From UBA4085 sp964556755 (GTDB lineage: Bacteria; Acidobacteriota; Aminicenantia; Aminicenantales; UBA4085), in contig CAZKXI010000011.1 of assembly GCA_964556755.1 (NCBI GenBank), positions 26,188-90,187 of the forward strand: DNA of 64,000 nt, read 5' to 3'. The translations under genes and the position numbers were made by a program. This document shows, in pieces, positions 44,333-52,853 of the stretch. Below the pieces are notes generated by a model. That model was given only the letters and a program-made list of their open reading frames with translations, was not told the origin of the DNA and made no database searches. How positions within the stretch are numbered: the first letter of the stretch is position 1; every line of letters starts with the position of its first letter.

Positions 44333-45005
44333 AAAAAACGTAGCCCAGGCCCAGGCGGGCGCCCAGCCGGTGCTGGAAAGAGGGCGTCTCGGCGGTATAG
44401 ATCATGGCGTAGAAGATCCGGAAGTCCGCGAAATAGTCGAACAGGCTGATGGCGTCCCGGGCTTCCAGGACGATCCTCAGATGTCTTGACAGATAAGCCC
44501 TCAGTCCGGCCCCGATCTCGGCTCCAAGCTGGGTGCGGGCGCCCAGCTCCTCGATGTCCAGTGTGACAGCGCCCAAGCCGATGGACAGATAAGGCTCCAG
44601 GACGCCTCCGCCGAGCCCGACGAGCAGGCGGGCTCCCAGCGTCCAGGCGCGAGCCGGGGAGACCTCAGACTTGCCCAGGGGAATCCCGGCGAAGCCGATG
44701 CCGACGTCTTCCATGATCGCGGCTCTTCCAAAGGCCGCCTCGGCCTGGATCTCGACCTGGCGGCTCAGCCGGCGGCCTATCGAGAGAGCGGCCTGGGGGC
44801 CCCTCGATTCCAGGAGGATGTCGACGCCGGGCACATCGGCCGTATTCGCCAGCGGGACCAGGCTGCCCAGGCGGACCGGGAGCATGAAGCCCAGGGAGGG
44901 ATGGATGGCCCACTTCCCTTCGGGCCGGATGTCCTCGGCCCGCAGCGGTGTTGCGGCGGCACCGAGAGCCGCCGCCAGGAGGATGAGTCGGATCGTTCGA
45001 CGCAT
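44331..45005 (-). CDS. Small outer-membrane beta-barrel protein
   Basis: 224-aa exported protein. Signal peptide 1-23 (ending PLRA). The mature chain has alternating-strand patterns (WAIHPSLGFMLPVRLG, VEIQAEAAFGRAAI, RAWTLGARLLVGLGGGVLEPYLSIGLGAV, LGARLGLGYVF), and the last residue is Phe, typical for an 8- to 10-strand outer-membrane barrel of the OmpW/OmpA class. It starts 3 bp after the asparagine synthetase stop and is the last gene of that minus-strand operon. Function unknown. Confidence 0.75.
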   Translation of the reverse strand: MRRTIRLILLAAALGAAATPLRAEDIRPEGKWAIHPSLGFMLPVRLGSLVPLANTADVPGVDILLESRGPQAALSIGRRLSRQVEIQAEAAFGRAAIMEDVGIGFAGIPLGKSEVSPARAWTLGARLLVGLGGGVLEPYLSIGLGAVTLDIEELGARTQLGAEIGAGLRAYLSRHLRIVLEARDAISLFDYFADFRIFYAMIYTAETPSFQHRLGARLGLGYVF

Positions 45006-45008
45006 GGC

Positions 45009-46916
45009 TTAGCTCAGGTAGGTGGACTTCCAGATCTGGAAGACCATCAGGGCCCAGATCTGGTGGCTGTAGTTCTCGCGGCCGTCGAGGTGGGCCTTGA
45101 TCATGGCTTGGACCGGGGCCGGGTTGAACAGCCCGTCTCTCCGCAGCTTGTCCTCGGCCAGGACATCCTCCATCAGCCCGCGCAGGTCGGTCTTCAGCCA
45201 ATGCTTGATGGGGATGCTGAAGCCTTCCTTGCTCCGCCAGACGTTCTCGGCCGGCAGGACCCGCTCCATCGTCTTCTTCAGGATCCACTTGGTCTGTCCG
45301 CCCCGCAGCTTGAGGTCGCCCGGCAGGCGGAAGGCGAACTCGACCAGCTTGTGATCCAGGAGGGGCTCGCGAGCCTCCAGCGACACGGCCATGCTCATGC
45401 GGTCGACCTTGACCATAATGTCGTCGACCAGGTAGGCTTTCAGATCGAGGTAGAGCTCGCCGCTCGTGTCGTCGAAGCGGGCGGCCTTGTCGTAGAGACC
45501 GGGGAATGGCTCGCCGGCGTCCAGGGCGGGGATGCCGCCCAGGGACTCGGCCAGTCCCGGCGCGTAGAGCCGCCGCCTGTCCCGCCCGCTGAGGAACATC
45601 ATCCAGCGCATGTGCCGCAGGCGGGCTTCGTGATCGAAGCCCTGGGTGAAGCGGCGCAGCTTGTTCCAGGTCCCCTTCTTCTTGTCCGAGGGGTGGAGGC
45701 GCGAGACGACGGCGCCCGCGGCCTTCCCGCCCAGCGGAACGCCGAATCGGCGGGCCAGCCGCTCAGCCTGATAGTGCTCGTAGCCGGCGAACAGCTCGTC
45801 GCCGCCGTCGCCGGACAGGGCCACCGTGGCCCGGGCCCGGGTCATCTGCGAGACCAGGTAGGTCGGGAAGACGGAGAAATCCCCCAGCGGCTCGTCCAGG
45901 TGGCGGATGAGCTTCTCGGTCAGTTCTAGGGCCCGCGGCTCGATGATGAACTCCTCGTGTTCCGTTTTGAACAGCTCGGCGATGCGGCGGGCGTGGCCCA
46001 GCTCGTTGTAGGTCTGGTCGGCGAAGCCGATCGAGAAGGTCTTCAGGGGCGAGGCTCCCAGCTCCCGCATCAGGGCCACGATGGTCGAGGAGTCGATGCC
46101 GCCGCTGAGGAAGGCGCCCAGGGGGACGTCGCTCACCAGGCGCAGCTTGACGCTCTCCTTGAGCAGGGCGTAGAGCTCGTCGCAGAGGGCCGGGATGTCG
46201 ACGGGCTTGGCCTCGGCAGCGGGGTCGGCCGGAGGCTCGACGTCCCAATACCTGCGGATCGTGATCTTTCCGTCCCGGTATTCCAGGTAATGGCCGGCCG
46301 GGAGCTTGTGGATGCCCTTGAAGATGGACCAGGGGGCCGGGACATATTCCAGGGTCAGGAACAGGTCCAGGGCCCGCGGCTCCATCTCCCGCTCGACCGA
46401 GGGGTGGGCCAGGATCGTCTTGATCTCGGAGCCGAAGACAAGCGTCCCCCCGGGAGTCAAGGTGTAGTAGAGCGGCTTGACGCCGATCCGGTCGCGGAAG
46501 AGCAAGAGGCTGCCCTTCCTCTTGTCCCAGAGAGCGAAGGCGAACATGCCCCGGAAGCGCTCCAGGAAGGCGGGCGCGCCCCACTCCTCGTAAGCATGAA
46601 CCAGGGTCTCCGTGTCGGACTTGGTGGCCATGGCGTGGCCGCGGGCGATCAGCTCGTCGCGGACCTCGGCGAAGTTGTAGGCCTCGCCGTTGTAGGCGAT
46701 CCAGACGGAGCCGTCCTCGTTGGACAGGGGCTGGTGCCCGGTGGCCAGATCGATGATGCTCAGGCGGCGGTTGCCCAGGCCGACCCGATCGTCGACGTAG
46801 ACGCCCTCGTCGTCGGGGCCGCGGTGGACGATGGTCCGGCACATCCGGACGACGAGGTCCTCCGGCACCGGCGAAGCGCCGGCCGACGGCCGGGCCAGGC
46901 CGCAGATGCCGCACAT
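45009..46916 (-). CDS. asnB: Asparagine synthetase (glutamine-hydrolysing)
   Basis: 635-aa two-domain enzyme. The N-terminal glutaminase (Ntn) domain has catalytic Cys2 in MCGICGL and loop YNGEAYNFAEVR; the C-terminal synthetase domain has the PP-loop LSGGIDSS (about 262-269) and later LSGDGGDELFAGYEHY. Product is asparagine, or in some AsnB paralogues amidated sugars or peptides. It lies between a membrane glycosyltransferase (1-bp spacing) and a barrel protein, which could mean a surface-glycan role as in AsnB-like genes of polysaccharide clusters. This is not decided by the sequence. Confidence 0.93.
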   Translation of the reverse strand: MCGICGLARPSAGASPVPEDLVVRMCRTIVHRGPDDEGVYVDDRVGLGNRRLSIIDLATGHQPLSNEDGSVWIAYNGEAYNFAEVRDELIARGHAMATKSDTETLVHAYEEWGAPAFLERFRGMFAFALWDKRKGSLLLFRDRIGVKPLYYTLTPGGTLVFGSEIKTILAHPSVEREMEPRALDLFLTLEYVPAPWSIFKGIHKLPAGHYLEYRDGKITIRRYWDVEPPADPAAEAKPVDIPALCDELYALLKESVKLRLVSDVPLGAFLSGGIDSSTIVALMRELGASPLKTFSIGFADQTYNELGHARRIAELFKTEHEEFIIEPRALELTEKLIRHLDEPLGDFSVFPTYLVSQMTRARATVALSGDGGDELFAGYEHYQAERLARRFGVPLGGKAAGAVVSRLHPSDKKKGTWNKLRRFTQGFDHEARLRHMRWMMFLSGRDRRRLYAPGLAESLGGIPALDAGEPFPGLYDKAARFDDTSGELYLDLKAYLVDDIMVKVDRMSMAVSLEAREPLLDHKLVEFAFRLPGDLKLRGGQTKWILKKTMERVLPAENVWRSKEGFSIPIKHWLKTDLRGLMEDVLAEDKLRRDGLFNPAPVQAMIKAHLDGRENYSHQIWALMVFQIWKSTYLS

Positions 46917-46917
46917 C

Positions 46918-48762
46918 TCAGCGGGCTCCGGGGATGAGCTCGAGCTCGAAGTAGACCCCCAGGTGGCGCTTCTCGTCGCTGCCCGGGATCTCGTGGTAGG
47001 GGATGGAGCCCTTGGACGCCCGGACCTTGAAGCGGTACTGGTGGCTTTGGGAGATCCGGAATCCGCCGCCGACGGCGAATCGCAGCTCGCCCTTCTGCAT
47101 CGGCTGCAGCAGGATCCTCTGCGTCTGGCCGTCCAGCCGGACCGTGATCTCGTTATCCTGGCGGGGATTGTTCTGCAGGCGGACGATCACCTCGCGGACC
47201 GGGAAGAAGGTCCGCAGGACCATGTCGGCCGTCCGGTCGGCGTAGGTCCACCAGCCGTTCTCCTCGCGGTGCTTGTCGTTGAAGCTGTCGTTGAGGAAGT
47301 AGAGGAAGCGGTCGTCGAAGTAGGGCATGCCCCAGCGCTGCCGGAAATGGGTCGGGTTGGTGTTGGTCGGCAGGTCGTTGATCAGGGTGTATTCGACCGG
47401 CAGCAGGCTGAAGGGGAAGCGCCGGGCGTGGGCCGAGGGATCCTGGGTGGTGGCCAGGGGCGAGAGCAGGATGGGGGCGACGAAGACGGCGGCCATGACC
47501 CAGGGAACGACGGTCTCGCGGCGCCGCATCCGGATATCCGGCAGGAAGAGCAGCATGGGGTAGATGTTCATGAAATAGCGGTTGGCCATGGATCCGCCGC
47601 CGCCGCCGTAGTTGTCCGGCATCATGACCAGGTAGACCAGGATCTGCCCGGCCGCCGCGGCCAGGATGAGCCAGGCGTCGAGGCTCTTGCGCCCCCGCAG
47701 GAAGAGCCAGAGGTAGAGGAGGGCCGGGAAGAAGTACCAAGCCAGGCCGGTGAAGCGGCCGAAGACGTACCAGAAGAGATTGTAGGGCAAGAGGCCGATG
47801 GTGCCCTTGATCCGGTTGAAGTACCCGTCGGTGGTCATCGGGTTCGAGCCGACCGTGTCGAATCCGATGTCCTTGGTCTCCAGGGGGAAGCTGCCGGCGA
47901 AGCTCTTGCGCATGCCGCCCTGGTAGTTCCACTCGGTCGTCCAGGCCCGGTTGGCGGCGAAGAAGACGGCCGCCGTGAGCGCCAAGACCAGGCCCAGGGA
48001 CACGGCCTTCCAGAATCTCTTTCCGACCAGGAGGGTGGACAGGAAGAGGGGCGCCGTCAGGACGATGTTGGTCGGCTTGGAGAAGACGACCAGGCCGGCG
48101 GCCGCGGCGGCCAGGTAGTCCGAGCGCCCGGACAGGAGGAAGCGGGTCCACGGTCCCGGAGCCGGCCGGGAGCCGGCCGCTTCCGGCGCCGCGGCCGCGG
48201 CCCGGCGGGCCTCGGCCTTATAGCGCCACAGGAACAGGACCGAGAAGACAAGGAACATGTTGAAGATCTCGGGCGTGATCCAGAGGGCGTAGAGGAAAGC
48301 GACGGAGGCGCCGAGAAAGACGGCCATCTTGCCCAGGGCCAAGCCGGGGCTGTTGCCCAGGGAGAAGTAGCTCCAGCCCATGAGCAGGATGAGGAAGACG
48401 AGCAGGGCGTTGAAGGTCGGCGGGCCGCCCGGCCCCAGCAGGCGGACGAAAGGCGCCGCGAAAAGCGCGTAAGCGTACGACTTGGCGTAGTACAAGCGCT
48501 CCCGCCCGTCCTTGACGACCTTCTTGAGGAACAGCCCGTTGGGTCCGGCCCAGAAGTCCTCGTTGTAGCGGATCAGGTCGCGGGCGGTGTACTCCAGGTC
48601 GCCGTCGAAGGCCAGGCTCTGGGCCATCATGTAGTAGACCGCTTGATCGCCGACCAGGAAGCCCTGGTATAAGGCGGGGATGTTGGCGAAGAGCCCGAAG
48701 CCGAGGAAAAGGCCTGAAATCAGCAGGATGGCCGTCAGGGCGGAGCGTCTCTCGGCAAACAT
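46918..48762 (-). CDS. Membrane glycosyltransferase-like protein (GT39/PMT superfamily-like)
   Basis: 614-aa protein with about 11-12 hydrophobic helices in the first 450 residues and a soluble C-terminal part. The first loop after helix 1 carries acidic residues (GDQAVYYMMAQSL, DGDLEYTARD) in the place where GT-C transferases keep their catalytic DE/DxD motif. Layout fits lipid-linked sugar transferases that act on the periplasmic side. ATG 48762 starts the first helix (MFAERRSALTAILLISGLFL); the longer start at 48801 is less likely. Its stop is 1 bp from the asnB start. Acceptor and sugar unknown. Confidence 0.7.
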   Translation of the reverse strand: MFAERRSALTAILLISGLFLGFGLFANIPALYQGFLVGDQAVYYMMAQSLAFDGDLEYTARDLIRYNEDFWAGPNGLFLKKVVKDGRERLYYAKSYAYALFAAPFVRLLGPGGPPTFNALLVFLILLMGWSYFSLGNSPGLALGKMAVFLGASVAFLYALWITPEIFNMFLVFSVLFLWRYKAEARRAAAAAPEAAGSRPAPGPWTRFLLSGRSDYLAAAAAGLVVFSKPTNIVLTAPLFLSTLLVGKRFWKAVSLGLVLALTAAVFFAANRAWTTEWNYQGGMRKSFAGSFPLETKDIGFDTVGSNPMTTDGYFNRIKGTIGLLPYNLFWYVFGRFTGLAWYFFPALLYLWLFLRGRKSLDAWLILAAAAGQILVYLVMMPDNYGGGGGSMANRYFMNIYPMLLFLPDIRMRRRETVVPWVMAAVFVAPILLSPLATTQDPSAHARRFPFSLLPVEYTLINDLPTNTNPTHFRQRWGMPYFDDRFLYFLNDSFNDKHREENGWWTYADRTADMVLRTFFPVREVIVRLQNNPRQDNEITVRLDGQTQRILLQPMQKGELRFAVGGGFRISQSHQYRFKVRASKGSIPYHEIPGSDEKRHLGVYFELELIPGAR

Positions 48763-48830
48763 GGTCCTACAGCAATACCATAATCTCCGGCGGCAGTTCA
48801 AACGGCTCGCCCATCGATCGTCGGGGGGGG

Positions 48831-48849
48831 GCCCCCCGAGAGTCCGAAA
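48831..48849. repeat. G/C hairpin in the divergent pilin promoter region
   Basis: TCGGGGGG-GGG-CCCCCCGA forms an 8-bp stem with triloop. It lies between the divergent membrane transferase and pilin-like genes, 84 bp before the pilin start, so it may act on initiation or leader structure rather than termination. Confidence 0.5.
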
Positions 48850-48932
48850 TCACCTCCCGGTTCACCCCCTACAGCGAAGAAAAGCGAAGGCCGGAATTGG
48901 AGAATGGGAGTGCTCGAACGGAGGCATTCATC

Positions 48933-49346
48933 GTGAGGCCCGATCCCATCCGAAGAGGGAAGCCAAGGTCGGGGTTCTCCGCTATCGAGGCGCTGGTAGC
49001 CATGACCGTCCTGGCCGTCATGCTGCTGACCTTGATCTCGGTCCTCCTCTACGGATATGGAGCCGTGGCCCAGGCGCGCCAAACGGCCTTGGCTACCCAG
49101 ATCGTCCAGCGCCAAGTGGAGACCGTGCGCGCGCTGCCCTTCGACACCATCGCCGCCCTGGGGTCGTCCTTCAACGACGCTTCGCTGGCCGGGCTGATGG
49201 GCGGCACGGGGTTTCTGGCCGTCGAATCCGGCCCGGGAACCGACATCAAGAAGGTCACCATAGGCGTCCGTTGGACCTATCGCGGCGCCGTCCGGGACAA
49301 AAAGGTCGTGACCTACATGACGCGCAAGGGGATCAACCGGATATGA
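48933..49346 (+). CDS. Type IV prepilin-like protein (PilV-like minor pilin)
   Basis: 137-aa protein. The class III signal is RGKPRSG|FSAIEALVAMTVLAVMLLTLISVLL: prepilin peptidase would cut after Gly, and Glu+5 is kept. The globular part is short and ends in NRI. GTG 48933 is chosen because GGAGG lies 8 nt upstream and it gives a short, basic leader; an in-frame start at 48897 would lengthen the leader. It is first in a three-gene minor-pilin operon, overlapping the next start by 4 bp. It would form the tip complex of the fibre made by the 13.6-21.2 kb locus. Confidence 0.82.
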   Translation: MRPDPIRRGKPRSGFSAIEALVAMTVLAVMLLTLISVLLYGYGAVAQARQTALATQIVQRQVETVRALPFDTIAALGSSFNDASLAGLMGGTGFLAVESGPGTDIKKVTIGVRWTYRGAVRDKKVVTYMTRKGINRI

Positions 49347-49969
49347 GACCCCCCAGGTCAATGCGCTCCCTCCGGCCCGGCCGCCGCGGGTTCAGTCTCA
49401 TCGAGCTGACCATCGTCCTGCTCGTCATGGCCGTCATCCTGGCCGGGATCATGGGCCTCTACGTCAAGTCCCAGGCCGCTTTCATCAACCAGAGCTCGTC
49501 GGTCGATCTCCAGGACGATGTCCGCTACCCACTGGCCTGGCTGGGCCGCGACATCCGGTCGGCCGTCGGGGTGGCCGCCTCCTGGGGGACGACGGTCTCC
49601 TCCTCATCCGTCCTGATCCTCAAGATTCCCTCCATCGCCGCCGATGGCACCCTGGTCGATCCCGAAGCCTCCTTCGACTACGCCGTCTACAGCGTCTCGC
49701 GGGGCAAGCTGCTGCGGACCTTCGACGCCCTGGCCGGCGTCAGCGCCCGCAGCGATTCCAGCCGCTACCTCGGCGACAACGTCACCCGCTTCACGGCCGA
49801 GTACCTGAATGCGGCGGGAGCGGCGCTGGCCTCGGGATTCGCGGCGGCATCCTCGATCCGCGTCGGTCTGGCGGTCTCCCTCAAGGGCTCCGGGCGGCTG
49901 CTCAACGAGGCCTCCGGGTCGACCTTCAAGCTCCGCAACCGGCCGGCCGCGGCGGAGGCTTCCTCGTGA
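49343..49969 (+). CDS. Type IV prepilin-like protein (PilW-like minor pilin)
   Basis: 208-aa protein with leader MRPPRSMRSLRPGRRG cut before FSLIELTIVLLVMAVILAGIMGLYV, a textbook prepilin motif with Glu+5. The N-terminal hydrophobic helix is followed by a globular domain (LQDDVRYPLAWLGRDIRSAVG) like PilW. ATG overlaps the preceding stop (ATGA), and its end overlaps the next GTG. The very long upstream extension in the same frame is a shadow. It works with the PilV- and PilX-like neighbours. Confidence 0.85.
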   Translation: MRPPRSMRSLRPGRRGFSLIELTIVLLVMAVILAGIMGLYVKSQAAFINQSSSVDLQDDVRYPLAWLGRDIRSAVGVAASWGTTVSSSSVLILKIPSIAADGTLVDPEASFDYAVYSVSRGKLLRTFDALAGVSARSDSSRYLGDNVTRFTAEYLNAAGAALASGFAAASSIRVGLAVSLKGSGRLLNEASGSTFKLRNRPAAAEASS

Positions 49970-51252
49970 GCGCGCCTCCTGCTGCTCCCTCCCGGCCGGG
50001 CGCGCCGATCGCGGGCCGCCGCGGCGCCGCGCTCTTCGTCTCCCTGCTGGCCGTGCTGGTCTTGACCCTGCTGGCCCTCCCGACCATGGTCCGCGTCAGC
50101 GGCAACCGCCGGCTGACGGAGAAGGATTACCGCGAGCTGGCCGCCCAGTCCCTGGCCGAAGCCGGCGTCGATCGGGCCATCTGGGAGCTCAACTTCGGGA
50201 GCATCGCGTCGTGGAGCCAGGAGGGCGCCGCCCGGGTCCTGAGCCTGACCGGGCTGACGACTAGCGACGGCGCGGCGGCCGGGGATGTGGACATCGCCGT
50301 GACCGGCGTCGGCACGGACAACCCGGTCATCGTGGCCACGGGGCGGGTCGGATGGACCGGCAGCCTGACCGTCGACCGCCGTGTCCGAGTCGTGCTCCGC
50401 CGCGCCTTCAAGAGCTTCTTCGACTTCGGCATCTTCGGCGATGAAGGCTTCGACATGCACGGCAACGCCTACACCGACAGCTACAACTCGGAGGAAGCCG
50501 CCTACGATCCGGCGAGCTTTAGGAGCCTGGGCAACGTCGGGACCAACGCCTTCCACCAGTGGGACGTCGTCCTGCTGAACAACACCATCATCCATGGCGA
50601 CGCCATAACCGGCTTCGGCAGCGATCCCGAGTACGTCATCCGGCTCCGCAACGCGGCCACCATCACCGGCGACAAGACGGCCCTCGACGCGCCCAAGCCG
50701 CTCCCGGCCTACCCGGCCCCGAGCCTGGCCCCGCGGGCGGCCCTGACCACGGCCGTGGGATCCACGAATACGGTCATCACCGAGAGCGGGACCTACCCCT
50801 CCTTCACCATGGCCGCCAACTCCAAGGTCACCATCTCCGGCCATGTCACGCTGTTCATCGACGGCGATTTCCTGATGAACTCCAATTCCACCCTCGAGAT
50901 CACGCCGGGCTCGACGGTCGAGATCGTCCTGGGTCATGGCACATTCCAGCAGGACTCCAACACCGCGATCAACAACCTGACCATGGATCCCAAGGCGCTG
51001 GCCATCATGGGCACGGCCGATTTCACGGATTTGGTCTGGCGGGCCAACTCGGCCTTCTATGGGGTCGTCTACGTGCCCGAAGCCACCATCGACTACGCCG
51101 CCAACGGCGACTTCTACGGCTCTCTGGTCTGCAACTATCTGACCATGTCCTCGGAGACGGGCATCCACTACGACGAGTCCCTGGGCGCCTGGGAGAAGTA
51201 CGGCACGCTCTCGAACACCTACGTCGTCGCCTCTTGGCAGCCCTGGGACTGA
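49966..51252 (+). CDS. PilX-like protein with DUF7305-like domain
   Basis: 428-aa protein starting at GTG 49966 in a GTGA overlap. The N-terminal segment GRRGAALFVSLLAVLVLTLLALPTMVRVSGN is the PilX-type helix that lacks a Glu+5, followed by EKDYRELAAQSLAEAGVDRAIWEL, the usual PilX/minor-pilin alpha spine. From about 165 there is a large beta-rich domain, with a second half (HVTLFIDGDFLMNSNSTLEITPGSTV, FYGVVYVPEATIDYAANGDFYGSLV) that looks like the DUF7305 right-handed repeat. Large size suggests an adhesive tip pilin. Its stop touches the prepilin peptidase stop on the other strand. Confidence 0.8.
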   Translation: MSAPPAAPSRPGAPIAGRRGAALFVSLLAVLVLTLLALPTMVRVSGNRRLTEKDYRELAAQSLAEAGVDRAIWELNFGSIASWSQEGAARVLSLTGLTTSDGAAAGDVDIAVTGVGTDNPVIVATGRVGWTGSLTVDRRVRVVLRRAFKSFFDFGIFGDEGFDMHGNAYTDSYNSEEAAYDPASFRSLGNVGTNAFHQWDVVLLNNTIIHGDAITGFGSDPEYVIRLRNAATITGDKTALDAPKPLPAYPAPSLAPRAALTTAVGSTNTVITESGTYPSFTMAANSKVTISGHVTLFIDGDFLMNSNSTLEITPGSTVEIVLGHGTFQQDSNTAINNLTMDPKALAIMGTADFTDLVWRANSAFYGVVYVPEATIDYAANGDFYGSLVCNYLTMSSETGIHYDESLGAWEKYGTLSNTYVVASWQPWD

Positions 51253-52023
51253 TCAGGGCCGGGGGAACAGGCTCAGGTAGGCCGTGATGATCCGGTCGCC
51301 CCAGACCAGCGCGACATAGGCGGCCGGGGCCAGGAAGGTCCCGAAGGGCAGCGCGAACTGGAGATCCTTCTTGCGGACGGCCATGACCACGGCGCCGGCC
51401 AGGGCCCCGGCGAAGCTGCCCAGGATGAGGGTCAGAACGGTCTTGGGCCAGCCCAGGTAGAGGCCGACCATGACCATCATGGTCACGTCGCCCATGCCCA
51501 GCCCTTCCTTCCGCCGGACCAGGTAGTAGAGACCGAACACGAGAAGCAGGAAGCCTCCTCCCACGGCCGCCCCCAGGAGAGCCTGGCCCAGGCTCATGTC
51601 GGGCCGGAACGCGGCATAGACGAGGCCCACGGCCGCCGTCGGGAAGACGATCTTGTCCGGCAGCAGCTTGTGGTCGTAGTCGATGAAGGCCAGAACGATC
51701 AGGGCGCTTGTGAAGACGGCCATGGCGGCAAAGGCCCAGCCCAGGCCGAGCTTGAAGAAGAGGATCATCATGACGGCCGGCGTCAGGGCCTCGACGAAGA
51801 TGTAGCGGGGAGAGACCCGGGCCCCGCAGGACCGGCAGCGTCCGCGGAGCATGAGGTACGACAGGATGGGGATATTGTCCTGCGGCTTGATGCGCTTCGA
51901 GCAGGCCGGGCAGGTGGAGGGGGGGTGGGACAGGCTCAGCCCGAGCGGCACCCGATAGATGACCACGTTGAGAAAGCTGCCCCAGCACAGGCTCAACAGG
52001 CCGAACAGGATCATCGCTTCCAT
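51253..52023 (-). CDS. pilD: Prepilin peptidase (A24 family, PilD)
   Basis: 256-aa inner-membrane aspartyl protease/methylase that processes the prepilins encoded just opposite. N-terminal domain with the zinc/cysteine pairs CPAC...CRSC (about 38-67), then catalytic aspartates in LAFIDYDH and GLGMGD. About seven or eight hydrophobic helices. It overlaps the preceding TPR-protein gene by 13 bp. Being next to minor pilins but on the other strand, in an operon with an ABC exporter, it probably serves the whole pilus/secretion system. Confidence 0.93.
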   Translation of the reverse strand: MEAMILFGLLSLCWGSFLNVVIYRVPLGLSLSHPPSTCPACSKRIKPQDNIPILSYLMLRGRCRSCGARVSPRYIFVEALTPAVMMILFFKLGLGWAFAAMAVFTSALIVLAFIDYDHKLLPDKIVFPTAAVGLVYAAFRPDMSLGQALLGAAVGGGFLLLVFGLYYLVRRKEGLGMGDVTMMVMVGLYLGWPKTVLTLILGSFAGALAGAVVMAVRKKDLQFALPFGTFLAPAAYVALVWGDRIITAYLSLFPRP

Positions 52024-52850
52024 GGGCTCACCCGGGTCGTGATTCCGCCCGTCGCCGGATCGTAGATGTAGTCGCGGCCGTCGTAGTCGAGGGGGACGTC
52101 CTTGATCAGACCGGCCCGGACCAGCGCTTCCAGGCTGGACGGGTTGCGCCCGGCCCGGGTTCGGAACTCGAAGACGGCGTTGCGGACGGCTTGGGAGTCG
52201 GCGACGTACTTGATGTTGTAGAGGTGATTGGAGGCGATCTTGCGGATCTCCTCATCCGGCGCGGCGTCGTGGACTTCCCGCCAGGTCTCCCAGGCCGTCT
52301 GAAGATCCATGGCCTTGAAGGCGGCGTTGGCGTAGAGCCGCTTGGCGATCGGCGGCGCGCCCGGGATGTCCATGGCTTTCTTGTAGTAGGTCCGGGCCAG
52401 CTCGATGTCCTTGGCGTAGAGCTGGGCGTAGTGGCCGGCCTCGAGGGGGAAGATCCAGCGGTCCGGATTCTTGGCCAGGCCCATATCCAGGATGTCGACG
52501 GCCAAGGCCGGGTCGCGGAAGTCGTAGAGGGCGATGAGGGCCCCGACCTCGTAGGGATCGACGTAGCGCGGATCGAGCTCGGAGAGGATGTCGAAGATGT
52601 GGCGGAAGTGCTTGTCCTTGTCCGGGACGGCGGGGTTTCCGAAGTACTGGATGGACCAGAGGAAGATCAGGTCGGCGGCCAGCGAGGCGTAGCCGAAGGT
52701 GACCGGCTTCAGGTAGGCGCCCGAGGGGATGTAGATGATGCCCGAGCCGGGCACCTTGGTTCGGGGCAGTCCGTCGTTGACGGCTTTGAGTCCGGCCGCG
52801 CCGGCCAGGGCCACGATCAGGACGACGGCCGGGACGGGGCTTCTCTTCAT
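52011..52850 (-). CDS. Exported TPR-like helical protein
   Basis: 279-aa protein: hydrophobic N-terminus (8-20), then a short YIPSGAYLKPVTFGYASLAADLIFLWSIQYFG segment that may be a membrane helix, then several TPR-like helix pairs (FRHIFDILSELDPRYVDPYEVGALIALY, LAKNPDRWIFPLEAGHYAQLY, ARTYYKKAMDIPGAP). A C-terminal AGRNPSSLEALVRAGLIKDVP...DGRDYIYDPATGGI segment resembles the extra domain seen in pilin-associated TPR proteins. Function unknown; it sits between an ABC permease and pilD, overlapping the latter. Confidence 0.65.
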   Translation of the reverse strand: MKRSPVPAVVLIVALAGAAGLKAVNDGLPRTKVPGSGIIYIPSGAYLKPVTFGYASLAADLIFLWSIQYFGNPAVPDKDKHFRHIFDILSELDPRYVDPYEVGALIALYDFRDPALAVDILDMGLAKNPDRWIFPLEAGHYAQLYAKDIELARTYYKKAMDIPGAPPIAKRLYANAAFKAMDLQTAWETWREVHDAAPDEEIRKIASNHLYNIKYVADSQAVRNAVFEFRTRAGRNPSSLEALVRAGLIKDVPLDYDGRDYIYDPATGGITTRVSPWKR

Positions 52851-52853
52851 GGC

